From Henckelia pumila (taxonomy: Eukaryota; Streptophyta; Magnoliopsida; Lamiales; Gesneriaceae), in the NCBI RefSeq assembly GCF_033568475.1, contig NC_133123.1, positions 21,686,622 to 21,750,621 of the forward strand: a DNA stretch of 64,000 nucleotides. The letters are read 5' to 3'. Shown one piece after another: positions 24,101 to 35,036 of this stretch. The position numbers were made by a program, and so were the translations under genes. How positions within the stretch are numbered: the stretch's first letter is position 1; each line of letters starts with the position of its first letter. The notes under the pieces are model-generated. The model made no database searches. It was not told where the DNA came from and worked only from the letters and a program-made list of their open reading frames with translations.

Positions 24101-24660
24101 CAAGTCTCTTATTACATACTCTGTAGCATTCAAACATGGCAAGATCGTAACCCGATATTATCTTATTATCCAGTTTACAAGTCTTTCTTTAGATTTGGTG
24201 GTTAACTTCACCTGTCATCATGCAAGTTTCCTATTATGCTGTCACAGATATTTCTTTATTATGCATGAATATTACTACACATCCATCAAGAGACCCCTAG
24301 AAGACCTGGTCATATGCCAAATGCATATTGCCCAAATAAGCAACCGGAAAGATGAAGGGTATCAAAATAAGGAATTTGTTAGTTCACCTCCCGAGTATGA
24401 CCCATACAAATTTCCATATTCTACTACTGTATTTACAACTGTGTGTAATATATGCATTCCCTCATGTATATATGTGTGTGTGTGTGTTGTCTTGATTACA
24501 CACTATGATATAACGTGCTGTTTCTGATAATTCGGGCATTTTTTTGTTTCAGGTGAGACCATATCCTCGACGTGCTTTTAGTGATGCGGAAAGTGCCTCA
24601 ACTCTCAATGAGTTGGGTTTGACCAGCAAACAAGAAGCTTTGTACCTGGAGTTGATATAA
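18136..24660 (+). CDS. PUX8: Plant UBX domain-containing protein 8-like (UBA, UIM, UBX), 11 coding exons
   Basis: Spliced CDS: 18136-18219, 20089-20150, 20258-20819, 20907-20990, 21079-21197, 21787-22006, 22100-22312, 22389-22520, 23412-23555, 23800-23856, 24553-24660. The joined frame is 1785 nt, 594 residues, without stops. Residues 1-45 form a UBA-like domain ([32 protein letters not shown]). UIM motifs lie at about 209-224 ([16 protein letters not shown]) and 254-264 ([11 protein letters not shown]), with a third UIM-like helix at 384-396. Residues 450-510 are a charged coiled coil. The UBX domain is at about 514-592, with PYPRR at the loop that contacts CDC48/p97. The protein is expected to link ubiquitylated clients to CDC48, probably in nucleus and cytosol. 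Introns 2-10 are GT-AG; intron 1 is GC-AG. Domain order matches the PUX8/PUX13 group; which paralogue it is cannot be settled here. Confidence 0.93.
18220..20088 (+). other. Intron 1 of the PUX8-like gene (GC-AG), with a dispersed-repeat-like patch
   Basis: The donor is GAG|GCACGT and the acceptor TTGTGCAG. The intron is 1869 bp and T-rich. At about 19400-19600 it holds AAGCCCGCAAGATATGCACC, GGCGGCAAGGCACTGC and GAGCCTAGGCTCC, wording typical of dispersed plant repeats. No embedded gene is seen. Confidence 0.7.
22521..23411 (+). repeat. Intron 8 of the PUX8-like gene with a tandem duplication and repeat fragment
   Basis: A unit of about 43 bp beginning ACTAATTCTCTTTATCGAAT is present twice in tandem at about 22744-22829 with almost no differences. 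Next to it is a GGCGATAGGCGGGCAG / GACGCCTAGGCGG patch (22635-22690) and CGGCGCGGCCTAGATGGCC (22911-22929), resembling a dispersed repeat. Confidence 0.65.
23857..24552 (+). repeat. Intron 10 of the PUX8-like gene with a 119-bp tandem duplication
   Basis: The stretch from 24006 (AGTATTCAAACATGGCAAGA) is repeated from 24125 (AGCATTCAAACATGGCAAGA). Both units run through GGTTAACTTCACCTGTCATC to about 24118 and 24237. A short TG microsatellite lies at 24473-24487. An open frame at 24195-24527 is not supported as a gene. Confidence 0.75.
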
Positions 24661-25071
24661 CACATACTTGTTTCATATAGTTTCTAAGAATGCTCATCAT
24701 AGGCCTTCACAGGTTCGTTGCTTTTGGAAAACTATGATGTCGATACAATCGTCTCTTGGGCATACGTTTATATGTATTAATACCTATGGTACTCCAAAGT
24801 CAATCGAATTACTGAATTGAGCTTGACAATTTCCAGTTGTGCTTGAATTCTTATTTGTCTATGCTTGGTCGGGTTAAGCACAAGGTGGTGGTTTGTTGAT
24901 CTGGGTTCAATCATTGGATTTTCCCGGTAAATGACATCTATAGAAGTGCAATGATCATGTCAACCTTGCTAACTGGTCTGAGTCTCTGCCATATAAAATT
25001 GTTGCGAACTGAAATGCGGCGTTCGGGTTTGTTTCTCATGGTTTCATGGCTTGTGACTCGATGTTAGGATC
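24661..25071 (+). other. 3' UTR and downstream flank of the PUX8-like gene
   Basis: Non-coding. The 3' UTR presumably ends within the first few hundred bases; I saw no canonical AATAAA signal that would fix it. Confidence 0.5.
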
Positions 25072-25215
25072 ACTACAAGAAAACAAGGTGGTTAACGAGG
25101 GCGAAAATTGTCATGAATTAAGTATTCGTGCTCGAATACCATTTGAAAATATTTGAGCATGAAGATGGTGAAATTTGCAATGGTTTTGAACAACTGTAGT
25201 CAAAGCAACGGTGGT
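25072..25215 (+). mobile_element. CACTA-type transposon end fragment
   Basis: CACTACAAGAAAAC at 25072-25085 matches the terminus of En/Spm (CACTA) elements. The rest of the element is not recognisable and a matching far end was not found. Confidence 0.45.
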
Positions 25216-25770
25216 TTCTCTTAGGCTATGTTTGGTAGGAGTGATAAGGGGTGATTGTTGGTTAATCTTACATTTATCCAATGTTTGAATCGTTTTTTAT
25301 TTATCCAGCAGCCCTTGATTATTTTGAGTGGCCTGCACTGTTCAATCTAATTCGGGTGATAATAGATCCCTGCTCATATGCGTGATAATTTTCCTTTTTT
25401 CAACAGTAATCATGATAACATGTGATATTGTCTATAATACCCTTCCATCTTCTTCAACATTTTGTCCTTTTATCAAACCATCATGACCGTGAGTCTTATA
25501 GCAAAATTTTCAATCTTTCATCGATCGTAACCCGAAACAGGTTTATTTTTTTTCAATTGAAAAGCATACGGGTTCATTTTTTTTCAATTGAAAAGTATGA
25601 CCACCATTTTTTTTTGTTTTCAATCGAGTCTATATAAAAATTTTCAATCGAAAAGCATGACCACCATTTTGTTTTGTTTTCTTCAAATTTCAAGGATTTT
25701 GTGAAGTTAACATTATTGGAAACGAATTTATTCCGCAATAGCATTTTTTGCGTTAAGTAGACGATAGCGA
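25216..25770. repeat. AT-rich stretch with MITE-like start and short tandem repeats
   Basis: GGCTATGTTTGGTAGGAGTG at 25225 resembles a MITE end. At 25535-25690 several copies of TTTTCAATTGAAAAG or TTTTCAATCGAAAAG follow with GACCACCATTTT. No gene is seen. Confidence 0.45.
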
Positions 25771-26700
25771 TGTTGAAAATTATTGAATGAATAAATGGGC
25801 TTGAAAACCTTGTACCAAAAGTTTGTAAAAAATAAGAAATGAGCTTGAAAGCTTGTTTCAAAAGTTTGAATTGCTTGTCCCAAGAATTTGAATTGTGGTG
25901 ACTAATTTGGAGGGAAACAATATCCCACATTGGAAGATTTCCAATGTATTGTTCACATTATATAGTCCAACTTTGGACTATGGGATTGGGCCCTTAGGGC
26001 ACCGATGTTTTGTAAAGGGGCAAGACGCTAATTGATGCAACTAACACACGCGCGCTCGGCCAACCGGCTCGGCGTGGCGAGGCGAGGTCTTGTGATCCGG
26101 TTATTCTTTTTGGATAAAATTTATTTAAAATAATATTTTATTATTTTATTGAGTGCGCCCGGGCGGTAAATAATTATCGCTCGAGCACATCACCTCATAT
26201 GCGGGACAGAAACTTGGCAGAAGTTGGGCGCCCGAGCGGTAATAAATTACCGCTCGAGCGCATCGTTCGAAGTGGCTTGCGCCCGAGCGGTAAAATATTA
26301 CCGCCCGCGCGCGACACCAAAAGTGCGAGACAGAAGGTTGGCTAAAAGTTGGCCGCTCGAGCGGTAGAATATTACCGCCCGAGCGCACCTTCTGTGCTCT
26401 GAAAACTCACGACTCTTTCTGGGCTTTTTCTGTCATGTGTTGCATCCTTACGCCTTCAAATGTGTTGTTTCGTGTATAAGACTATATATACGTTGGTTAT
26501 AACACAGAAAATAGATACAGAAACATCTGATAACGTATATATGAAATTTTTGATTTCTGAAAAGATCTCTCCCTCACTTTCTCAAAGAAAAGTTGAAACT
26601 TATTTTCGTTCGCTGAAGTTCGTGATATTTGTAGTGCTGCTATATCAAGATCGTTAGTCGTTGTATCTTAGGGACGATTGCCGCCAACGTTGAGCACTGT
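25771..26700 (+). repeat. 5' LTR of Copia element A (right end approximate)
   Basis: It starts TGTTGAAAATTATTGAATGA. The same sequence recurs at 31298 downstream of the pol gene, which marks the 3' LTR. The first 140 bp of the two differ at about six positions. A TATA box (ACTATATATA) lies at 26481-26490. Immediately upstream, at 26154-26386, are four GC-rich hairpins of the form GCGCCCGAGCGGTA...TACCGCTCGAGCGC. The LTR end cannot be fixed because the 3' LTR is interrupted, and no initiator-Met primer site is visible before gag. Confidence 0.75.
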
Positions 26701-26710
26701 TAACGGACAA

Positions 26711-26844
26711 TTTCGTCTTGCGGATAGAGAGATTCTCTCGCCTCGACTAGTTGTTGTTGCTGTAAAAGTTTCTTCAGAATTTGGAGTACAACCTCGTAAC
26801 AATCGCAAGACGAAAATTTTCTTTGTATTTCTCAAATTCTGAAG
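26711..26844 (+). other. Interleaved inverted repeats in the Copia A leader
   Basis: Stem 1 pairs TTTCGTCTTGCG (26711-26722) with CGCAAGACGAAA (26804-26815), 12 of 12 bases. Stem 2 pairs CTTCAGAATTT (26772-26782) with AAATTCTGAAG (26834-26844), 11 of 11, extended by GAG/CTC across a bulge. The order 1a-2a-1b-2b is that of a pseudoknot. The gag ATG begins at the next base, 26845. Confidence 0.7.
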
Positions 26845-29800
26845 ATGTCGATGTCTGCTGTTTCATTCATACCACTTGCTTCAGCCCCCGCTCATGGAGA
26901 AAAGCCGTCAAAGTTCTCTGGTGCCGACTTCAAACGTTGGCAGCAAAAGATGCTGTTATATCTGACCACCCTCAATCTGTCTAGATTTCTCAAGGAGGAT
27001 CCCCCCGTCGTCGTTGAAGGCGATTCTGACACACAAAGAAGGACCGCGATAGATGCATGGAACCACATCGATTTTCTCTGCAGGAATTATATTCTGAATG
27101 GCCTGGACGACACTCTATATAGTGTCTACTCCTCTGTGAAGACTGCCAAGGAACTCTGGGATTCCTTGGAAAAGAAGTACAAAACTGAAGATGCCGGCAT
27201 AAAGAAGTTTGTGGTTGACAAATTTCTGGACTTCAAGATGATAGACTCCAAAACTGTAATGAGTCAAGTGCAAGAGATACAAATCATCTTGCATGACTTA
27301 TTGGCCGAAGGGATGGAAATCAATGAACCATTCCAAGTCGCGTCTATCATTGAGAAGTTGCCTCCGATGTGGAAAGACTTCAAGAACTACCTTAAGCACA
27401 AACGTAAGGACTTGAGACTTGAAGATCTAATTGTGAGACTTCGCATCGAGGAAGACAACAGGAATACTGAGGCCAAGTCAAATAAAAAGATGATGGAAAC
27501 CGAGGCCAAAGCAAATCTGGCGAAGTCTAGTACGAGCCACAAGAGAAAGCGCCCCCAAGATGGAAAGCAAAAAGGAAAAGCAAAGAAATTCCAAGGAAGT
27601 TGCTACAACTGTGGCAAACCGAATCATATGGCAAGGGATTGCCGACTTCCAAAGAAATCCAACGCAAATCAGAAACCAAAGCAAGTAAACTTGGTTGAAC
27701 AAAGGTATGTACCTTTAGCAATTTCTGATATTGATTTAAGTGCCGTTATTTGTGAGACCAACATGGTGGATGATCCAAGAGGATGGTAGATCGATACCGG
27801 CTCTACGAGCCACGTTTGTGCCGAAAAAGATATGTATTCCACATATGCCACCGTTGGTGATCGAAAATTGTTCATGGGAAACTCCGCAACGTCTAAAATT
27901 GTTGGAGTAGAAAATGTGGTGTTGAAAATGACCTCGGGCAAAGAGGTGACGCTCAAGAATGTGCTGCATGTGCCTGACATTCGGAAGAACTTAGTTTCGG
28001 GTTCTCTTTTGAGCAAGGCAGGATTTAGAATGGTTTTTGAATCTGATAAATTTGTGTTAACTAAATCTGGTGTATTTGTTGGTAAAGGGTACCAAGATAG
28101 TGGTCTCTTTAAATTAAATGTAATGAATGTTTCCCGCCTTGAGGCGAAGAATAAAGTTATTGGTTCTGCTTACTTGACTGAAAGTTATGATATATGGCAT
28201 GAACGATTAGGACATGTTAACTTCAACACGTTGCAAAGACTTGCAAATTTAAATGTAATACCTATGTTTAAAAGAAATCCACAACATAAGTGTGAGATTT
28301 GTGTTGAAGCGAAAATGGTTAAAACTCCATTTCATACTGTCACGAGAAGTACTACGCCCCTTGAATTAATACATACTGATGTATGTGATTTAAAAATGGT
28401 ACAAACACGAAGTGGAAATAAGTACTTTATAACATTCATTGATGAATACACCAGATTTTGTTATGTATATTTATTGAAAAGCAAAGATGAAGCAATCGAA
28501 GCTTTCAAGAAATATAAGACTGAGATTGAAAATCAACAAAGTTCAAAGATTAAAATGATTCGAAGTGATCGAGGTGGAGAGTATGTGGCTCCTTTTGAAG
28601 AATTTTGCTCAACTTCGGGCATTATTCATCAAACGACAGCCCCTTACTCACCTCAATCTAATGGCGTTGCAGAACGCAAGAATCGAAAATTAAAGGAAAT
28701 GATGAACGCGTTGTTAATAAATTCAGGCTTACCTCAAAATATGTGGGGTGAAGCGATTCTCTCAGCAACTCACATTCTAAACAAAATACCAATCAAAGAA
28801 AAAGATGAAACACCGTATGAACAGTGGAAAGGTCGTAAACCTTCTTACCAATACCTCAAAGTGTGGGGGTTTTTGGCTAAAGTAGAAGTACCTAAGCCAA
28901 AATAAATAAAAATTGGGCCTAAAACGGTTGACTGCATATTTATTGGTTATGCATACAATAGTAGTGCATATCGATTCGTAGTGCATAAGTCAACAATTCC
29001 TAATGTAAATAAAGGCACAATCATGAAATCAAGGAATGCTGTATTCTTTGAAAATATATTTCCTTGTAAATAAAGGAAAGAAATAAGTTCGAACAAGCGA
29101 ACTTATGAAAATACAATTGAAACTCCACAAACCAAAGAAGAACCAAGACGCAGCAAGCGTGCACGAGTTGAAAAGTCGTTTGGTCCTGATTTTCTAATAT
29201 ACATGTTAGATAATGAACCAAGAAATCTTCAAGAGGCTTTATCAAATCCCGAGGCTCATTTTTGGAAGGAAGCCATACAAAATGAAATAGAGTTCATCAT
29301 GCATAATCATACGTGGGAGTTGGTTGATCTCCCTCCGGGATGTAAACCTTTGGGATCCAAGTGGATTCTTAAAAGGAAATATGAAGAAGATGGATCTATA
29401 GATAAATATAAAGCTCGACTAGTGGTTCAAGGTTTTAGACAAAAGGAGGGCTATGATTTCTTCGATACCTACTCTCCGGTTTCTAGAATACCATCCATTC
29501 GTGTTCTCATAGCTATTGCAGCATTGCATGATCTTGAGATACATCAAATGGATGTTAAGACTGCGTTCTTGAATGGAGAGTTGGAAGAAGAAATATATAT
29601 AAAACAACCAGAAGGGTTTGTTGTAACCGGAAAAAAAGGAAAGGTGTGTAAACTTGTCAAGTCTTTGTATGGACTCAAACAAGCACCTAAACAGTGACAT
29701 CAAAAGTTTGACACTGCAATGTTGTCAAATGGTTTCACAATAAATGAATGTGACAAATGTGTCTACATTAAAGGTACTACAAATGCATATGTAATTGTTT

Positions 29801-30756
29801 GTCTTTATGTAGATGACATGTTAATCATGAGCAGCAACCATGAATTGATTGTGAAAACCAAGAAAATGTTGAGACAACATTTTGACATGAAGGATTTGGG
29901 ATTGTGTGATATTATTCTAGGGATTAAAGTCTCTAGACTTCTTACTGAAATTATGTTATCCCAAACTCATTATGTAGAAAAGGTTCTTGAACGATTTAAT
30001 GCCACAAATCGTCCTTCGGCTAGAACACCTATAGAATTGGATACACATTTAGCCAAAAATAGAGGAGAACCTGTTTCACAAGTTGAATATGCAAGGGTGA
30101 TAGGAAGTTTAATGTATTTAACTAACTGTACCCGTCCTGATCTTGTATATACTGTAAACAAACTGAGTCGGTTCACAAGTAATCCAAGTGAGGATCATTG
30201 GAAAGCATTAATGAGAGTGGTTGGATATTTGAAATACACTTCGAGTTATGGAATAGTGTATACAAAATATCCTGCAGTCCTAGAAGGATATTGTGATGCA
30301 AATTGGATTTTTGACACGAAAGACTCCAATTCTACGAGTGGATATGTATTCACTATTGGTGGAGGAGCGGTGTCATGGAGATCCTCTAAACAAACTTGTA
30401 TAGCTCGATCGACTATAGAGTCCGAGTTCATTGCTCTAGATAAAGCTGGAGAAGAAACCGAGTGGCTTCGAAACTTTCTAGAAGATATTCCATGTCTGAA
30501 TAAACCGGTGTCTTCCATTACGATTCATTGTGACAGTCAGTCCGCAATAGAAAGAGCACAAAGTAGTATGTACAATGGTAAATCTCGACATATTCATCGG
30601 AGACACAATACCATAAGACAATTGATCTCAAATGGGGTTATTTCGGTTGACTATGTGAAGTCAAAGGAAAATCTTGCGGATCCGCTTACAAAAAGTATAA
30701 ATAGAGATCAAATGTACAAACTACTTGGAGGAATGGGTTTAAGATCCACAAATTAA
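26845..30756 (+). pseudogene. Copia element A gag-pol polyprotein, one frame with four stop codons
   Basis: A single continuous frame of 1303 codons interrupted by TAG at 27787, TAA at 28903, TAA at 29071 and TGA at 29695, with no frameshift. Domains in order: gag from MSMSAVSFIPLASAPAHGEK with the zinc knuckle CYNCGKPNHMARDC (27601-27642); protease [10 protein letters not shown] (27790); GAG-pre-integrase with WHERLGH (28195); integrase core with [15 protein letters not shown] and [14 protein letters not shown]; reverse transcriptase from LGSKWILKRKY through FLNGELEEEIYIKQPEGF to the catalytic LYVDDM (29803-29820); and RNase H with [15 protein letters not shown] and [10 protein letters not shown] at the end. 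This is the complete set of a plant Ty1/Copia element. The lineage is not assigned. The element is not autonomous now. Confidence 0.93.
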
Positions 30757-31297
30757 AAAAAAATATTTATAGCGGTAACCCAACCTTGAGAATTGAAGAT
30801 CCCAAAACCTTGGTTCAATGGGACAACTAAGTTTTAAATACTAGTTTGAGTAATTGGAATAATTACTCACTCATTCCTGAAATATCCAAGTTTAAATGAC
30901 CTGCAAAATGTGGTGAGGTTAAGCTTTCTTTTAATGATTCCTATACCTATGAAGTGGAGTAGCGCAGGATACTCTTGATAGGAAATCACCTATATAAGTG
31001 CAAAGTATTGGCCGCTTTGATTGCAACACTTATGAATCTAAGATATGGTCCAGGGCCGAAATGGACACAACGTGAGAACAAAATATGTTAGAGTATTGTT
31101 ATGTAAGTACTATTGACTTGGTTTACATAAACGGTTGACTAGTTCAAGGCATCGCGTCACTATGCAACTAGTAAATCCGATAGTATTTTACTAAGTTAGG
31201 TTCAAAGCCACAAGCTACCTATCCTGATGTAACAATATCTCATAAAAACTTTCTAGTGAGAATGATAATGTACGTGAAATTCATTCATGTGTGGGAT
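30757..31297 (+). other. 3' untranslated internal region of Copia element A
   Basis: Non-coding sequence between the pol stop and the 3' LTR. It ends in GTGTGGGAT (31289-31297), the likely polypurine tract. Confidence 0.65.
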
Positions 31298-31437
31298 TGT
31301 TGAAAATTATTGAATGAATAAATGGGCTTGAAAGCCTTGTACCAAAAGTTTGTAAGAAATAAGAAATGGGCTTGAAAGCTTGTCTCAAAAGTTTGAATTG
31401 CTTGTCCCAAAAATTTGAATTGTGGTGAATAATTTGG
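31298..31437 (+). repeat. 3' LTR of Copia element A, truncated after 140 bp
   Basis: It matches the 5' LTR start at 25771-25910 with about six differences and stops exactly where the LTR of Copia element B begins. The remaining 3' LTR is not found in the window. Confidence 0.85.
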
Positions 31438-33287
31438 TGAAAGAGTGGGTGCCCGGTGAGCCAACTTGTGGCTAAGGGCTTTGATGACTCTTTGTATAAA
31501 CAATCTTTTGTTTAATATAATTTACACTTTTATTAATGGCAATGACTTTATCTTTCTTCATATTGTTATATTGTGATATACTATTGTTGTTTTGATAAAG
31601 ACATTGAATATACTATAGTGTATGTAATATGTGGTAGAACATGGAGATGTCTATCATGAAACACATCTTATAGTCACTGTATATTCTAAACTGTTCCTAG
31701 TCGATTGAGCCGTCCGATAATAAGGATAAGGATCGCTCGAGTTTGAGACTAGCATTTGCGATGCAGAGTACCACGTTTCATTGGTAAGGAACATAGAGAT
31801 GTTCGAAGCATGCAAATGGATATTCATATGATGAATGATCGAACTACCCTATCCGGACTTTCCAAGTGGTTATCACTTATCGAGTGGAAATAGTCCGCGG
31901 TTTTGGTTGTACACCATTAGTCCTTACTACTTGAGACATCATTGAGACTCTATATGCTAGTACTGTGCTTTGACTCGTTTAACGACTCTATTGGGGTCAT
32001 CAGGTGTCGGGATTGGGTACAGTTACAACACATATAGGAGTCGATGCTTTGTTGTCAAGGATTCACCACATACTTGCGAGTGTGGATATCCTATGCGATC
32101 TGAGGAGATATTAGTGTGACGAATCTCTGGCCAGAGTACATGATGTGATTTAAGAAATGGTTTCTTAGTAGCACATGCGATGTCACTATTTGATCTTCAA
32201 GATGTATTGCATAGTTATCGAATCTCGAGCGACTCTCGATATACCAATGGTTGTAGATTCGATCGGGATATATGGATGAAGGGACCGTACTGTACGCTAA
32301 CCAAAATCTATTGGTTCTTGTAGGCACTATCAGTGATACCTAGGGAATCATGGGGCGATGTTGCTAGCGCTCATACCATGATTCGATGGGCAAGTCGGAA
32401 ATTGTTGTTCCGAGTCACAAGGAGTTGTGAGCCCACGGCTAGCTGTATCCCTGAACCATTGAGGGTCACACAGTGTAATGGATTTTTAATCCCCGTTGAG
32501 ATAGTTAAATTTAAAGAGTTAAATTTAATGAACGAAGAAGTTGGACTTCTTATTTAAGAGTAGAGGAGTAAGATTTCCTAAAATGACATAGGGATGGCCA
32601 TTTTTGGAAATCACTGAATTCGGATTCAGAAAAATTTATCTTGACTTTAAAAGGTGCAGAAATGGTTTCTGTGCACATTGGTGAAATCGGTTTATCAATC
32701 GGAGTCACGATGAATTTTATATTAATTTCTGAACATGCGGGCTTTGCTTGTCGGGCTTGAACTTATGACTAATGAGCCCTAAGTTGTTAGTGGCCTACAT
32801 TATAAATAAGTTATTGCAGTACAGAAATTACACACAACAGGTCACAAGGATTTTTCGAAAACCCTAGCTAATTTTTTAAAGGTGGCCGTCCCCCCCCCCT
32901 CTACCTCTGCTCGAGAAAAATTCAGCCTGTGATTTTGAATTACAGTCTGGTTTAACGGATCAAATTCGTTAATCTCTTCGTAGAAACTTCTGATAGATTT
33001 TCTAGTGCAATCTATCAGAGGGATTAAAATATCCATTCGTGGACCTGATTGAAGAACAGTTCGTCCATCAGTTCTAGGGATATACAACAAGAGCAGAGAA
33101 ATCTGTTGGTGTCCAAAATCTCGATTCGAGATTAAAGGTAAAAATTTTATAATCGTTATTTAATTTTTACACACACAATTTAATCGTAAGGTTGATACCT
33201 ATTATGGAATCGTTCCATACAAAAATTTTAAACTTCCGCTGCACCGGGTATCAATCCTAATTGATCTGATCACCGCGTTCTACAACA
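31438..33287 (+). repeat. 5' LTR of Copia element B
   Basis: It starts TGAAAGAGTGGGTGCCCGG and ends TTCTACAACA, followed by a primer site. An inverted homologous copy is the solo LTR at 52207-54045, which confirms both ends. Length is 1850 bp. It is inserted in the 3' LTR of Copia element A. Confidence 0.88.
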
Positions 33288-33288
33288 G

Positions 33289-33300
33289 TGGTATCAAAGC
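33289..33300 (+). promoter_or_regulatory. Primer binding site of Copia element B
   Basis: TGGTATCAAAGC, one base inside the LTR end, is the initiator-Met tRNA type with one difference from TGGTATCAGAGC. Confidence 0.8.
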
Positions 33301-35036
33301 CAGGTTGCTCAGATCAAGCGATTAAATTAATAGATTGTACAAAAAAATTTTTTAGGCCTCGGTTTTTGAAACAAAATAAATATTTTAAAAATAAAAATAT
33401 TTTTCGGGCAAAAACCCGGGCAGCGATTGGATCGCTGTCCGGGGCAGGAGCGCTGCCCATGGGCAGCGATCGTCGCTGCCCGGCCCGGGAATGTCCCGGG
33501 CGGCCCGCGGGAAAATTATTTTTAATTTTTTAAATTAAATTTTAATAGGTTAAAATTCTATTTTTGGTCCGATCGAAAATCGTTTTTGATTGGTCCACGA
33601 GGCGTCGGATCGAATTGTTCGAGTCCGAAAATTTTAAAATTGATTTTTGGATAAATTTGAATTTTTTGGAAAATTTTAATATTTTATCCTTTAATTGAAT
33701 TTTGAAATTAATTATTTTTGGTACAATTGATGATAAGATATGATCTTATGGATATATTGAGTAAAATATGATTTTATGTATAAAATTGGATTTTATAGAT
33801 AAAATATGATTTTATTTGATAAAAAGATAAAATATGATTTTGTATGTAAAATAAGATTTTATGTATGAAATATGATTTTATCCTTTTAAATTTAAATTGC
33901 CATTGCATGTTATCCAATGAATTAATTTTGAATTAAATGTTATTGGATAAGGATGATCGATTGCCATGACCAATTTTGTAGGTGTATGTTAGGAATTTAC
34001 ATTTGTTTTTATTGTTGTTGGTTTTATTAATGGGCCTGGTTTATGGCCCAATATGAATGTCATATGTAATAAAAGTGGGCTTGGTTTATGGCCCGTTTCC
34101 ACCCCTTAAAAATGTATCCCCTACTTGTCATTGTTATTTATTGTAAATACATTAGATTTAGTGGGAGATCAAGATTTGAAGATGGAGGTGGGCCCAGCAG
34201 ACAATAAAGACAGAAGAAATGTAAATTGGAAGCAAATGTAATAGAATTGCATTGCATACTGCATATTACCTAGGATTGGACTAAGACTCGTGATTGGCAA
34301 CCACGGGTCGATTAGAAATGGAATCGATCATCCTATATAATATGTGATATTATAGTTGTATGCATGTTTTAGACATAATTGTGTGAATCCGACAAGCATA
34401 CAAAATTTTAAAAATGATGAGACAAATTTTTATAATTAAAAATCCCTCATTTTAAATATGATTTAAAATTGATATCAAGATAAATAAAGGAAATTTAAAT
34501 TTGTTTAAATGTTCTTACCTTCCATCAACGATCAATGTATGAGATGCTACCCGCGGATACGGTCTGGCTCATATTATTAGGGGGGCCCGTTCGTCGGAAA
34601 GCTGTACATTGGATCGACACATGTTGTAAGTTGGGTGGAACTCCCATGGGATCGGCTCATATTATTGGGGGATCCACATGGCGACCGTCCATCACAACTT
34701 AATATTGATGGGTCATCTTGACATGTCACAATAATCGGCGTCATATTATTGGGCCCTTATTGGACATGAGGTAAAAACGTGGAGGTTGCTTTGGAAGCAA
34801 TTGGGCTCTACCTTTTGAAAATTATGGTTGGCTGATATTATTCGGGACTATAAGTTTGTCAATTGGACTCCATGTTCTCACTAAGGAAAACAGTTTCCCG
34901 TTTTCACTAGAGGGTAGTGAAATCGTTAAAATAGTGGGAGTGAGATTCATAAAATAAATTTCGCCTATTTTATGTCTTAGTAAATTGCTTAAACAATCAC
35001 TGATATTTGTCTGTTTCTTTTCAGTATTTCATACGA
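33301..35036 (+). repeat. Long untranslated leader of Copia element B with three repeat blocks
   Basis: No coding sequence is seen between the primer site and gag. Block 1 (33408-33520) is a GC-rich set of nested palindromes (CCCGGGCAGCGAT, GGGCAGCGATCGTCGCTGCCC). Block 2 (33725-33885) has about eight short units like TAAAATATGATTTTATGTA. Block 3 (34566-34846) has four copies of a GGCTCATATTATTGGGG-like word at about 34566, 34654, 34737 and 34830. Confidence 0.7.

Noticed and set aside
24195-24527. Open frame in intron 10 (110 codons, including a [12 protein letters not shown] stretch)
   Set aside because: It overlaps a duplicated intron sequence and a TG microsatellite. The middle part looks protein-like, but I recognise no family and it is skipped by the UBX reading frame.
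26146-26388. Minus-strand frame with repeated SGA and RCARAV words
   Set aside because: It is the translation of the hairpin array in the Copia A LTR.
31438-33287. Considered as a retained part of the Copia A 3' LTR
   Set aside because: It does not match the A 5' LTR beyond 140 bp, has its own TG/CA ends and primer site, and recurs as an independent solo LTR at 52207-54045.
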